This document shows, in pieces, positions 1 to 10,836 of a DNA stretch of 64,000 nucleotides. Origin of the DNA: Lepraria neglecta (Eukaryota; Ascomycota; Lecanoromycetes; Lecanorales; Stereocaulaceae); NCBI GenBank assembly GCA_033220425.1, contig CM065651.1, forward strand, positions 3,472,001 through 3,536,000. The letters run 5' to 3'. Under the pieces are notes generated by a model. The model saw only the letters and a program-made list of their open reading frames with translations, was not told where the DNA came from and ran no database searches. The translations under genes and the position numbers were made by a program. Within the stretch, counting starts at the first letter, position 1, and each line of letters opens with the position of its first letter.

Positions 1-3000
1 GCTATTGTGGTCGTTGGGACTTCGGTCGTTGGCAATGCCATACATGCATTCACATTCGCCATCGCGAGATTCTGAAGCATCCAAAGATGATGAAGACGAA
101 CTCAAGGGCCGAGTTGGGTGTGCCGAGAGTCAAACAGATGCAAGAAATTGGCGAGAGCGCGAAGTCGCTCTCGCCGCGCCCAGGCACTCACCATCCAGCG
201 GCTGGGCTAGATAGGTTGCCATCTATAACAGCTGTACGATTCACTGCCGAAGAGCTTGCGTGACCATAATTGACTTGAAAATTACAGCTCCTTCCAGACA
301 TCCCGCACCCTAGAACCGAGCAGGAGTTGTCTCAGCTTCGTTCGTCTTTACGGCAAGGTCCAGCAGGCACTCCTCGCTCGGCAGCCCTTCCAGCTCCTCT
401 TTCACCAGATCTAGCTTCCAGGAGGCCCCAGCTACCTCCTACCAATAAGGCCGCGGTCTTTATCAGCACAGATCCGGTCTCAATCGTCATTATCGTCAAT
501 TCTACTACCGTCTTCATAGGCTCGCCCCGGAACGGGTAACCCCTCAATCCAAAGCCACATATTAGCTAGTCGTTGTCGCCATACTACTAATCCAGCAAGA
601 AGATGTCAAACAACCAGTCAGCCCCCAACGTTCAGCGTGGATTCAAGCCTATGCCTCCGAGATCGGGAGCACCAGCCTCTCCGCTCTCCCCTACTTCACC
701 CAATCAGGGGTTTTCGAGCAGCATCGTCCAAATGATAGGCGTTCGGCACAGAACCTCAACCTCAACCTCTCTGGTCTGCCTAGATTCCACCCAGCAAACT
801 TTTCCTCCAAATATTCCAGTCCAGCTTCTTCCTCACATTGAGCCTCACGCTCTATCACGCGAGAGTTAATACATGGTAGCTTCGAACGATCACTCATAAG
901 GATGCAAAGTACCCTAGCCCAGCAGGCCATTACTTCGAGAGCCACTCCCCACCCTTCCAGAGGTACCTCCAGATAAGCCTTCAGCACCCATCCCAATACC
1001 TCCACGCAAGCGAAACCCGGCCCTTTTCTCACCGACTGGTACGCCGTTGACTGCCAGAGTGCCGCCAGGAGAATACTTCAATATCGAAAAACCCCTCAGG
1101 CTACGGCCACATATCAGCTAGTCGTAGACGCCATATTATTCGTTCGGCAGGAAAAAGTTGTCAACCCCGAACCCGCAAGCGCACGGAGAAGCCTGACGAC
1201 GATGAGGAGAGTTCCAGCTCTTTGTCATCGAGCCTCAAGGCAGGTGAAGGAAGAGAGTGTGTGGAACGCTTGGTTTCAAAGGGGAACGAGCGTAGGAACC
1301 ATCCCGAGGCGATATTAGTGCATGGGAGCTGTCACAAACAGCGAACGCTTCCTAGACGCCTTCATCCTGGGCGATATCCGCCCTAGGACCTATCAAAAAT
1401 AATCCACAACCATCAAAAACTCGTCGATTTTCATCAAAAATAGTCAATTATCACACTCACAGCCTTGAAGGGAGCTTCTTTCAGGCATGCCAGCCTATTT
1501 GCGCTGCAGGAATGAAGACAACCACCACATTGTTCTTTCTCAGCTGGAGCTCCATGAATGTCGACACACCGGCAAAACATCCATAGAAGAAGTCTCCAAG
1601 ATACACCTCTCTCGGATGCATATACAAAGCCAAAGTCCACGGGGCATGGTCTCTTCGGTGCCGGCGGACTGGCTGTGATCAAGCCTCAAAGCTTCGATCT
1701 CAACATGCACTGGAGATACTGAGACCGCCTGTCCCAAGGCAACGGTAGTGAGTATACCCGTTTTCATTGGAGTTAGCGCATGCAAGAACGAGCTTTGGAA
1801 CTTGAACATTTATGCGACCGCAACTTTGCAGTGTCATACTCCTCGTGGTTCGGGCAATAGCGAGAGAACAGAGAAGTCCAACACCCGAAGAGCCGTAGCT
1901 GCCTTTTCCTCACTACTGAATCTCAACGACACCAAAGCATCAACAACACAGCAGAGCAGTACAACTTGGTCTTCCTGTACGTTATGAGCCAATCTAATGA
2001 GTCCATTTGATGAAATTTTTGAGCTGAGGATAGGGCAGTGGCCCAGGAGGGGTTAGGGTTGTGGAGGGGATCCACGGTGATCCTGAGGAAAAGGCAGAGG
2101 AGAATCGGGAGAAGGCTGCAGGCTCGACCTTACTTCGAAAGTCATAAAACATACCGAACTTCCAAACGGCCCTCTTGGCCAAAGAACGGATGATGATTTG
2201 AGCAACTGTGATACCTGTGCCATGGGCAGCTCCACAAGCAACATGGACCGCGATGATGGCAAAGATCCGTTCGCCTATCACACGTACTACGCCAAGAACG
2301 GCTTGACCATCGCGACCATGATCGAGTTCAGAGCTTTCTGCGCTGACTTCTTCGAACGCCATGTGCGCCTTACCAAGCGTCGACTATCTCCAAGAGATAA
2401 CACGAGCGGAAAGCCATCCGAGAGTTCCGGGAATATGGTTTCAACAATCCTTTTGAAGGATATTCCTTGATAGGTCTAACTGGCCAACCACCGAGCCACT
2501 TTTCAATCATGGGAGTCAAGTCAGGCCACCGAAGACTTTTTCGAATGCAGGAATATCGAGGGTCCACACCAGACTCGGAGGCACTCGCGTCCTCGGATGA
2601 TGAGCAAGATCATCACCACCGATTGCACCAAGTCACCAGCAATCCCGGACCGGTATCTGATCGCTATCCTTCGTGGCTTACTGAAACATAACAAGCCCAG
2701 AATCGTAAAGATTCGTTCGGAGACAATGGACCTTTCGCTCCAGCCAGTCCCAGCTCCGCAGCACCTAACGACCAGCGCCTTGGGGTGGTAATGTCGGCTC
2801 GAGCACAGCGTCAGCATTAGCCCGCGGTCATACTACCGCTTCAGTCAATCCCAGCTCTGCAGCACGTTGATCTCGTCATAACCAAGCCAGAGCAGGATTA
2901 CCTCTATCGCAAGAAGCGCGATGAGGGCTTGACAGCTCCCAGCGGGAGCTAGCCGCACCCTGCACTACGACCACTGAGCGCGATGCCACCGTAGGTAGCA

Positions 3001-3150
3001 AGCGACGCGAGTCGGGTTCCAGGCCTCTTGCAAACGTCAAGCGCCTCCACTTGACTAGTCCGAAAGCGAAGAAACCTCAAACAGAGGAGGATTCTTAGCA
3101 CGTACACTCCACCGACGAATCACTCGACTCCTGCCGCCTCCAATTCCTCT
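1..3150. other. Gene-poor stretch with broken reading frames
   Basis: No intact gene is convincing here. Short open stretches on the plus strand have protein-like composition, for example a Ser/Asp/Glu-rich basic tail around 1165-1270 and a Pro/Ser-rich stretch around 300-840. They change frame or hit stops every 100-250 bases and have no consistent splice signals. The look is of one or more old genes that have decayed. No reverse transcriptase, transposase or integrase motif was seen. The left edge may cut a gene, because frames are open from base 1. Confidence 0.45.
555..610 (+). repeat. Degenerate direct repeat, copy 1 (copy 2 at 1107-1164)
   Basis: A block beginning CCACATATTAGCTAGTCGT is repeated about 550 bases downstream at 1107-1164 as CCACATATCAGCTAGTCGT, followed in both copies by similar sequence (GCCATA, an A/G-rich run and GTCAA at the end). 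The match is imperfect, so the duplication is old. In one frame both copies could encode a similar short peptide, which suggests an internally duplicated ancestral coding segment, but both lie in broken frames. Confidence 0.5.
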
Positions 3151-3168
3151 TCACTCTCTCGATCACCA

Positions 3169-3686
3169 TGTCCGATGACCTTTGGTGGTCCCAAAATAGC
3201 CAGCACTCTTACTTTGTACGATTGCTACCGAGAGCAACTACCCGGTCTTCCTGTTTTTCCTGCTGGCTACTTCGCGAACGTCCAGCCGACTTCTTTTGGA
3301 ACCCAACGAGGCTACACCTCAAACCAAAACGTCGGTGCTCAGAGACAACAAGGTCCTCCTAATTCCCCTGCGGCCTACTTAATTGCCCAGCGTATAACTC
3401 TTTCCGGAAACCGATTATCGCTGGCCAGCAAGCAGTCATTACTTCCCTTCAAGATCTTTCTGCTCGCCAAGAAGCCTTCATTAGAGACCTCAATGAGCAA
3501 TTCACAGCCCTCCAAGCCATCAACCATGAGCAGCAAAAGCTCCTTAGCCACTTTCGTGACTACGTTGAGGGCGACAATTTCCTCGGCGACGGCCTTAAAG
3601 AAGACAAGAATCTCGGTGACCTTCTAGATGGGCTTCTCAAACTTCAGGGGGAGGGTGCGGAAGCTGGGATAGATAGCGTTCCATAG
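3169..3686 (+). pseudogene. Possible decayed small gene of unknown function
   Basis: Protein-like sequence runs through three successive frames. An ATG in good fungal context (CACCATG, about 3168) starts a short frame. A second frame carries a Pro/Gln/Gly-rich segment (about 3220-3400). A third (about 3410-3686) encodes an amphipathic, Gln/Leu/Glu-rich, probable coiled-coil segment with motifs such as SLQDLSARQEAFIRDLNEQ and ends in TAG. One GT-AG pair near 3391-3428 could join frames 2 and 3, but its phase does not fit. Either undetected introns or frameshifts separate the parts. I do not recognise the family. Confidence 0.35.
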
Positions 3687-4380
3687 AGAATCGAAGAACT
3701 GCTGTCCAATTGTTGATCCATAGCGCTGATGTGAGATCCTTTTGGAAATTTGCTGATGTTCTTAGGGAGATTTTGTTCTCATCATCAACGGTCCTGAGCA
3801 CGACGTTAAACTGCTCAAGCGAACCATGTCATCTTCGTCGCTCCACCCGACGTATGAAAGACATGCTATAAATATACAAATAGGCACAGCGGTAAGTGAC
3901 TCTTACTCCAGCAGCAGTGGCGTTTTCGTGCTCTGAGCATTTGCAGTCATCGTCCCTCGAAACCGCGAACAACAAATACTGCAGTCAAGGCCATACGCAA
4001 CCACCGCAACACAGCTAGCGCCGCTCGCCAAGGTCACAGGCAGCAAAACAGGCAAGGAACCAGAGGGAAGCTGCAGCACTGGCACGTTATAACGGCGTTT
4101 ACTGGCCAGACAAACTCCTCCCCAGTCAAACACGACACCAGCCCACCAACCCCCAAACGCGCAGTTTCCATACAGCAGATGTGGGGACCTATTCGTTCGC
4201 AAGGTCCACGTTTAGTACCATTGGCCAGCCTGCATCAAAGCGAACGACAAGCCAAACGCGCTGCGATGGAATCATGATCGATTCAATAAGCTCATATCAA
4301 GTAGTGGAACAGGCTCCACAACCGTAAGTAATTACTCAACTCTAGCTCCGCGATGAGCATTTCTTACAATTAAAACAGGT

Positions 4381-4737
4381 GCGACGTGCATTGAATCCTT
4401 CATCGACATCTTCCGTGTAAAGGGAAAGCCTCGAAGCATTGAAATTACCTAGGATGATATTGTTGATGACCTAATTGCCTGTACGGACGTCCACGCTTAC
4501 GGCATTCCAAAGCTATGGATTGTGGCCACGAGGACGATCGAACCCTTGCTGGGGCAAAGCAACGATCGCTCGGACAAGACTTTCTTCTTTTTTAACGGGC
4601 TAGCAAACGGCGAGCATGATCCTATCTTCGAAATTGGATCGTTTCTCGGGAGTGCTTCTTCATCTTGGGATGTCTCAACTTCGACCAGTACAGCGTTCTT
4701 ACTCACATGGAGCATAAGCCCACGCTACGAAGCTTGA
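4381..4737 (+). pseudogene. Decayed exon, unknown family
   Basis: A good intron (GTAAGT near 4323, AATTAAAACAG near 4379) is followed by a protein-like frame that runs to 4737 with one in-frame TAG near 4449. After the stop it continues in the same frame with a strongly coding-like stretch (DDIVDDLIACTDVHAYG, then KTFFFFNGLANGEHD). The upstream exon does not join in phase. The surviving splice signals with a broken frame indicate a former gene. Family not recognised. Confidence 0.4.
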
Positions 4738-4911
4738 ACCCACCAAGAAGGGTACTTTCGACTAGGCACGGGGCCCTGGTCGGGAAGGCAACGTCATTGG
4801 TGGGATGCCATATCCCCAGCTCTACGCACAGCCATTTCCACGCGATCAGCTTTTCCTCTCATCACAACACCACAACACAAGCTGGAAAACAAAGCAACGA
4901 AGAACTAACAT

Positions 4912-5730
4912 GGCCAATACCCGACGTAGTTCTGATCGATCCATTGGCCGCAAAACGCGAGCTCGACAACCTAAGCCTGCTGCTAAAGACGTTGTACGTC
5001 GCACTCAGGCTACGAACCGCAAGCTCACGAAAAAGGCCAAGAACACCGCTTCAATTGTTCAGAATAACCAAATCAATGACGACATAGTAATACAAGATAC
5101 CACAGAGCCTACACTTACCGGGCAATCCACTACCACCAAAGGCCCTGCAACGGGTATACGGCCATCGAGAACGGGATCACGAAAACCAAGTTACCCCTCA
5201 TGCACGAATTTGACGGCGAGCGCATCCTGACGGGCAAATTCTTCAAGCCCACTTTCTTCAAGCACCGGTTCATCAAGAATGAAAGGCGCTCTATGACGAG
5301 CATAACGTGATCGAGGACCGGGTCACGAAGGTCAAGCTGTTGTAAATCCCTCACGGACTGGGCAACCAAACGATGTGGCTCAATATCTGCCTGACAGCCT
5401 TCATAATTGAAGTCCCCGAAGATATTCCCCCTGTTCCTCAGGTCGAACAAATGTACCTGGTCAACATGATGGCGGTGATCCAGATCAAGCAGACAACAGC
5501 AGGCTTAGGGCCACGCCGTTTTACCAGATCTTTTGCAGAGAACTGGACGACCATATCATAAGACCGCTCAACACCGCAGCGCGCAACGAGCTTGTCCGCC
5601 AGAACCCTGGATTGATCGACCTAACTAACGGGAGAAGGCTCCTGGGATGTGCTGTCCTGCACCTCTCATCATCTCTTGTGGTTACGTCAACCGACCAGCA
5701 CTCGAGCAAGCGGTGATGGCAGTCACCAAT
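4912..5730 (+). pseudogene. Decayed gene with basic N-terminus, unknown family
   Basis: The piece begins with an ATG at about 4910 and a Lys/Arg/Thr-rich basic segment (motif SIGRKTRARQPK). It switches frame near 5155 to a segment containing LPLMHEFDGERILTGKFF, and again near 5280 to one containing a TAA near 5343 followed by EVPEDIPPVPQVEQMY. A last switch near 5520 gives RELDDHIIRPLNTAARNEL. Each segment looks like real protein and they follow in order on one strand, so this is best read as one gene broken by at least three frame changes and a stop. No domain is recognised. Confidence 0.4.
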
Positions 5731-6199
5731 GACCGTGGTGGCGTTACTGCCAGGCCCAATCCATCAGAAGGAGTCGAGTCCCATCATGGTATTCCTGCAA
5801 CAAAGCTAGCTCTTTCTCTTTGTCGCCACGATTTTGTGGGTGTGCATTCGAGGGATGAAGGATCGATTATTGGAGTCCATAGGGTGACCAAAGGGGTTCC
5901 AGAGGGGAGAACCTGAAACATCGAAGCCCAAACGGATCTGAGTCGGCTATCACAATGCACAGATGTCCGTTTCAGCTTTATAATGCGTAAGAGGTATGTG
6001 CAAGATGAGCCAAGAAATAGGTGTCAGGGAACCAGGCTAATGCAGCGACATGTAGACGAGTAATCGAAAGGTCTGGTACTTTGAGCAAGGATGGGCAAAT
6101 GCCCAAAGATGGTACTTGGTGATGGAGGAGTCTCAGATAAATTCTGGGTACTATGTCGAATGGCCAAGGGGGGTGTTAGGGTGGTGCTTTGAAGCGTCA

Positions 6200-6545
6200 G
6201 TTGGCTGCCGGCCAATTCTCTTCCGACGGAGGGAGGAAGTAGGGATGAGATAAATGGAGGACCAAGGAGGGGGACCAGGATGGAGATCAAGGGAGACCCG
6301 AAGGGGGAGGACATACGAGCTGTGGGTGACAGCCTCTTCAATAGATGGGTTTGGCCTTAATGTTGGAGATATTAAGAACGACCAATTCTCTCCCAGGGTG
6401 CGCGATGGAGGGGGACCTGAGGGAGGCTCCATGGATGGGTATGGCCTGAAGGTTGGAGACCTTAAGAACGGGTGATCCTCTTCCGAATGGGGTACAAGAG
6501 GGGACCTTGGGAGGGCGAGGTGGATACAAGAGGGGACCAGGGAGT
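6200..6545 (+). repeat. Purine-rich degenerate tandem repeat
   Basis: An irregular purine-rich tract holds related units. A motif close to TGGCCTTAATGTTGGAGA plus TTAAGAACG occurs near 6351 and again near 6440. A companion motif like CCAATTCTCTTCCGA occurs near 6214, 6380 and 6474. GGGGACC and GAGGGGACC boxes are scattered between. Unit spacing is about 90-170 bases. Several apparent ORFs on both strands across this tract are by-products of the composition. Confidence 0.45.
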
Positions 6546-7137
6546 GAGAAAAGAGTGCATTTATTGGATTAATGAACAACGTATGAAAATTTACTCTAGA
6601 TCTTGCAAGGATTGTGTGACGTGATGGTGGTACGTGAAGTGAGGAATGCGAGGTCATTCTTGGCGGACGAAATGGGAAGCTCGGCTATTCTAATCCTGGG
6701 CTGTTGACCTTCTAAAAGGTGGCATTGAGCTGCACAAGAAGCTGAAAACCCTGAAGAAGCTAGTTCATAAAGGATGGACTACCAAACTTGGAGCGTTGAG
6801 AAGGGGATGGTATGGTGGTGAATGGCTTGGTGGAGCTCGAGGCGAGCGGAATTCACGCGCACATGGCAAGGCTTCACGCACTAGCAGTGGTAGAAGTAAA
6901 CTGAACTGGTACTTCATTATGGGATAGAGTCCCAGATCCGAATTGATGGGGTTGTCACAGTTTTGCAGTTCGAGAGCAACAATAGCATATTACACGTAGC
7001 TTTGGCTCAAGCCGCCCTAGAAGTGTACATTTGTTGACCTGGATTTATTCGCAGGGATCTCCGAACTAGATATACTGCTCTGGCCTTCTTTCTATATTTT
7101 ATACAAATCACAGATCTACAACTCTCCGTTCCAAACA

Positions 7138-8609
7138 TCAGCTCTCCTCACCAAAAGGATAATTGAACTTCAACAACCCATTCAAACCCCCTACCCATCC
7201 TTCATCCCCACTCGCACCCTCCCTGCCTTGTCCTCTCATTACACACGGCACGCCACCAACCCAGTCCCTCCTATCCTCTTCCACAATCTCTCTGCCTTCC
7301 CGGCGCTGGATATCCACTGCTCGCCCCACAATCTCCCCCCAAACCCTCACACCCATCCCCACTCCAATCCCTTGCCGTCCAACACCATCGATACTAACGT
7401 CGACCCCTACGCCACCCCTATCTCCACTGACCCTCACGTCCACGCTCGCTTCATTCGGCAACACCAGTGGCCTAAATGACAAGCTCCTGGCACAAATTGG
7501 TGTAATAACTATACCTTTTACTAACGGATGCACAATACTACCACCAGCAGAAAGAGAGTAAGCGGTCGAGCCAGTGGGTGTAGATATGATGAGGCCGTCG
7601 GCTACGGCTTCTGTGAGTATGCGGCCGGAGATGGAGATCGTGAGGTGCGTTAGGTGCGGAGAGGCACCGCGGTGGAGGATTATTTCGTTGAGGGCGTGGA
7701 GGTGGGGCGGAGTTATTAGGTCGCCTTTTTGGTTGGTGATGGCGACTCTCAACCTGTTCCGCAACAGCACTCTCGCCGTCCTCGTCGGGCCTAGGCTTGC
7801 TCCTAATTCTGGCCAGCCCCCATTGTTTGTGATGATCTGCCTGGCATTTTGTGACACTGGCGGCACTGGTAGGTTCTCCGCTTTCACATCTTGCGTGCTC
7901 ATTATACTGTGTCTCGAAGATGGCGCGCCGGACATGTAGAGTTCGCGAAAAGCGCGCTTGTGTTCGGGAAATTTCCATTCGTTGAGGAAACCGAGAGTGC
8001 CCATGCTAAAGGAGAGGATTGGGGGGACGGAGGGGGATGTGGCGAAGAGAGAAGAGGCGCGGAGGATGGTGCCGTCGCCGCCGAAGGTGGTTGTGAGATC
8101 GACTTTATTTGGTAGGAGTGTGGATGTTGGATTGGACTTGGGAGAGGAAGTGGTGGGGGTTGGAGAAGGGGCGCTGTAGACGGAAAACGGTAGGGAGGCA
8201 TGGAGGTCTGAGGCCGCCGAAGGCTCGAGGATGAAGGATATGGAAGGGTAGGTTGAGTGAATATGCCTGTATTACTCGTTCAGCGTCCTGAAGCTTGCAT
8301 GTGCAGGGTGTAGTACTGACTTGGCAAACTCGATGACGGCTTCTGTGGTTTGCGGAGTATTCTCTTTCTTCACAAGAAGAATGTTTCGAGGAGGCGAAGG
8401 CCATTGTAGAGACAGTAGGTCATTGCCCTTCGTCTCTGCGAGTGTTAGCGGTGCAACTTTTGCTGCGTATTCATGCTGGACAAACCTTGATAGCTGGGGT
8501 ATATGCGGTCTGGGAGCTCGGAGAGAGCTCTAATCTGCCGCCATCTGGGCGTACTTGAGAAGTGTCTTTGACAAATCAACGAGTACACTTTCCTTCTAGG
8601 AACTTTCAT
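7138..8609 (-). CDS. POS5: Mitochondrial NAD(H) kinase (Pos5-type)
   Basis: It phosphorylates NAD(H) to NADP(H), probably in the mitochondrial matrix. I assemble three exons (8609-8486, 8435-8321, 8266-7138) joined by 50- and 54-bp introns, giving 455 residues in a continuous frame. The start encodes a basic, hydroxylated leader with RHFSSTPRW near residue 16, which looks like a fungal mitochondrial presequence. The kinase core follows: WPSPPRN and LLVKK, then [11 protein letters not shown] (the GGDG signature), [18 protein letters not shown] (NE/D motif) and [20 protein letters not shown] (nucleotide site), ending in [11 protein letters not shown]. All family motifs are present and the length is normal. 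Assignment to Pos5 rather than cytosolic Utr1 rests on the presequence and on the overall family pattern as I remember it. The gene is divergent from the acyltransferase on its right. Confidence 0.88.
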
Positions 8610-9045
8610 CTTGTGTTATACTAAACAGCAAGTGCTTTTGGAAGATTAGTGTAGCAAAGATGTATACCGATGTAGACGTTTCTCCATGTCTTCCAATGGC
8701 ATTTGGTCATCTTGCAGGGCGGAGGGAGTTCCGCCTTGGCACTCAAGGCGACGACTTAGGAATGATGTCGCGCGCTTGACCTCAAATATGATCGCCCTAT
8801 CTATTGCGTAGTACCCTAGTTCCTCCAGAATTACACAGCTCAAATGCCTCGTCTCACTCTTTGGACGTGTCCTTCTGTCCCGCCTGATTTACGCCTTCCC
8901 ATCTCCGGCTGATGTTGGTCACGCGCCTATCCAAGGTCCAGATATAAGGTCGAGATACTCCGAGCTCTTCCTAGTTTGAAGACCGAATACCGCCTGTAGG
9001 GTCTCCAGACTTACCTCCAGGCTCCCACTACGCACTTCTTCCACG
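8610..9045. promoter_or_regulatory. Shared divergent promoter region
   Basis: These 436 bases separate the start codons of the NAD(H) kinase (minus) and the acyltransferase (plus), so both promoters and 5' leaders must lie here or overlap. No TATA box or known factor site stands out. A 65-codon open frame on the minus strand (8646-8843) has no family features and is probably chance. Confidence 0.5.
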
Positions 9046-10400
9046 ATGGCTACCCAAAGAGTCAACTCCGCCTCGAGCCAGGCAATCCCAGAGCCCATAC
9101 CAGATCTCGGCGCCGGCACGAGAGGGAAGGCAGTAGATCCGCATCCAGCAGGTCGAGTCAAGCATGGTTTCTCTGTCCAGGGTCTCAGGATGCTGTTGTT
9201 CGCGACATGGGTTAACGGCGTCATCGTTACCATTCATGCTACGCAACTACTTGGGTCACCTCTATACTTTATCAACAGAGACTATTACTATGCATACATG
9301 GCCCTCACGAAGCAGTCTTTCGGCCTGCTCATCACGACCATGACAGCATGGTTCAGCCCCACAGTGATACGCGTCAGTGGAGACAAGAGCGTTCGAGGAC
9401 AGCTCATGAAGACAGGAGATGGCCTCCTGCAGACGAACTTTCCGGAACGACTGATCTTGATAGCCAATCACCAAATTTACACCGACTGGCTATATCTGTG
9501 GTGGGTGGCGTACACAAATAAGATGCATGGGCACGTCTACATCATTCTAAAGGAGTCGTTGAAATATATACCTGTCGTTGGGTGGGGCATGATGTTCTAC
9601 GGTTTCATCTTCATGGCACGGAACTGGGCCAAGGACAAGTCACGACTAGAGCATCGGCTGCAGATACTTAATAAAGGCAGCCACGGCGGGCCACTTTCTG
9701 GATCGGCAGGATTGGATCCAATGTGGTTGCTGATCTTCCCCGAGGGGACTAATCTATCGGAAAACACCAAGAACGGGAGCAAGAAGTGGGCTGATAAGCA
9801 AGGCATTCCGGACTCGCAGCATCAGCTCTTACCTCGAAGTACAGGTCTGCAATTTTGTTTACAGGAGCTGAAGGGTACTGTTGATTGGGTATACGACTGC
9901 ACTGTTGCGTACGAGGGCGTACCGTACGTGTTGCTCCGCTTCTCGGTTACAAAAGCTAATTAGTGGGCAGTCGTGGCAAGTTCGGTCAAGATCTCTTTAC
10001 TCTTCGCTCTACTTACTTCCAAGGTCGGCCACCAAAATCTGTCAACATGTACTGGCGCCGATTCGCTGTCTCATCGATACCCATAGACGATCCTAAGGAA
10101 TTCGAACAATGGCTAATTCAGCAATGGCGAGTGAAGGATGCTTTACTTGAACAGTATGTGCAGAACGGCCGCTTCCCTGCCGACGATGGTCATGACTCAG
10201 AAGGAGAGCCTGCCATTGATGGCAGCTCGGGCACGAAGATGCTCAAAGGGGCGGGCTTCATCGAGACAGAAGTCAAACTCGAGCATTGGTATGAGGTTCT
10301 GCAGATTTTTGTAGTATTGTCCGCTTTCGGCCTTGTTTTCAATATCCTGGCGAAGATGTGGAATCTTGTGTTTTATGGTAATTTAGTTGGGCGAGGTTGA
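9046..10400 (+). CDS. Lysophospholipid / 1-acyl-glycerol-3-phosphate acyltransferase
   Basis: It transfers an acyl chain to a lysophospholipid in ER-type membranes. Two exons (9046-9923, 9971-10400) are joined by a 47-bp intron whose removal restores the frame (435 residues). Motifs are those of the LCLAT1/Cst26 branch of the PlsC superfamily: NHQIYTDWLY at about residue 141 (the NHxxxxD catalytic motif in its NHQxxxDW form) and LIFPEGTN at about 231. Hydrophobic segments lie near residues 47-70 and 85-104, with one at the C-terminus (about 405-430, LQIFVVLSAFGLVFNILA). The family's C-terminal domain (YEGVP, then GRPPKSVNMYWRRF) follows. The exact lyso-substrate (lysoPI, lysoPA or lysocardiolipin) cannot be told from sequence. 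The next gene, CTR9, is 436 bp downstream on the same strand. Confidence 0.85.
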
Positions 10401-10836
10401 AAAAAGGGGTTGCTTAGCAGCAACTCTGCTACCAAGGTCCAAAGCTCATGATGGGGTTATGATGCCAATTAAGAGGTGGAATTTGCTCCAACAAGCGTGA
10501 TTGGCAAAGATCTTACTGCGGAAGAATGGTGCGGGAAAACTCCGGCTGTGCTAACCCGAAAGGCTACTAGCGGTCGATCACGGATTTTCTATTGACGGGC
10601 CTCGTTTCTTGATGCTGTATTTGTGAAGTCCAACACTTCCGCCTTCTTTTGCACTCTTCTCAGTGAATCTTGTTATAATCTACTTTCCTTCTCCTTGCAC
10701 TCAGATCGCCGAAGCTCATATGCCCACCCTCTGAGCGAATATCGCATCTCGGATGCGTATGACCTGACAAGACTCGAGCGCCAGCCGTCTATGGACGGCT
10801 GCTACCTTTATCTCAACTGCGCATCACTTCTCCATC

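Noticed and set aside
1-7000. Retrotransposon or DNA transposon origin for the broken left region
   Set aside because: No reverse transcriptase, integrase or transposase motifs, and no long terminal or inverted repeats, were seen.
7163-8201. Plus-strand and alternative minus-strand open frames across the NAD kinase
   Set aside because: They are shadows; the kinase motifs and splice joins fix the true frame.
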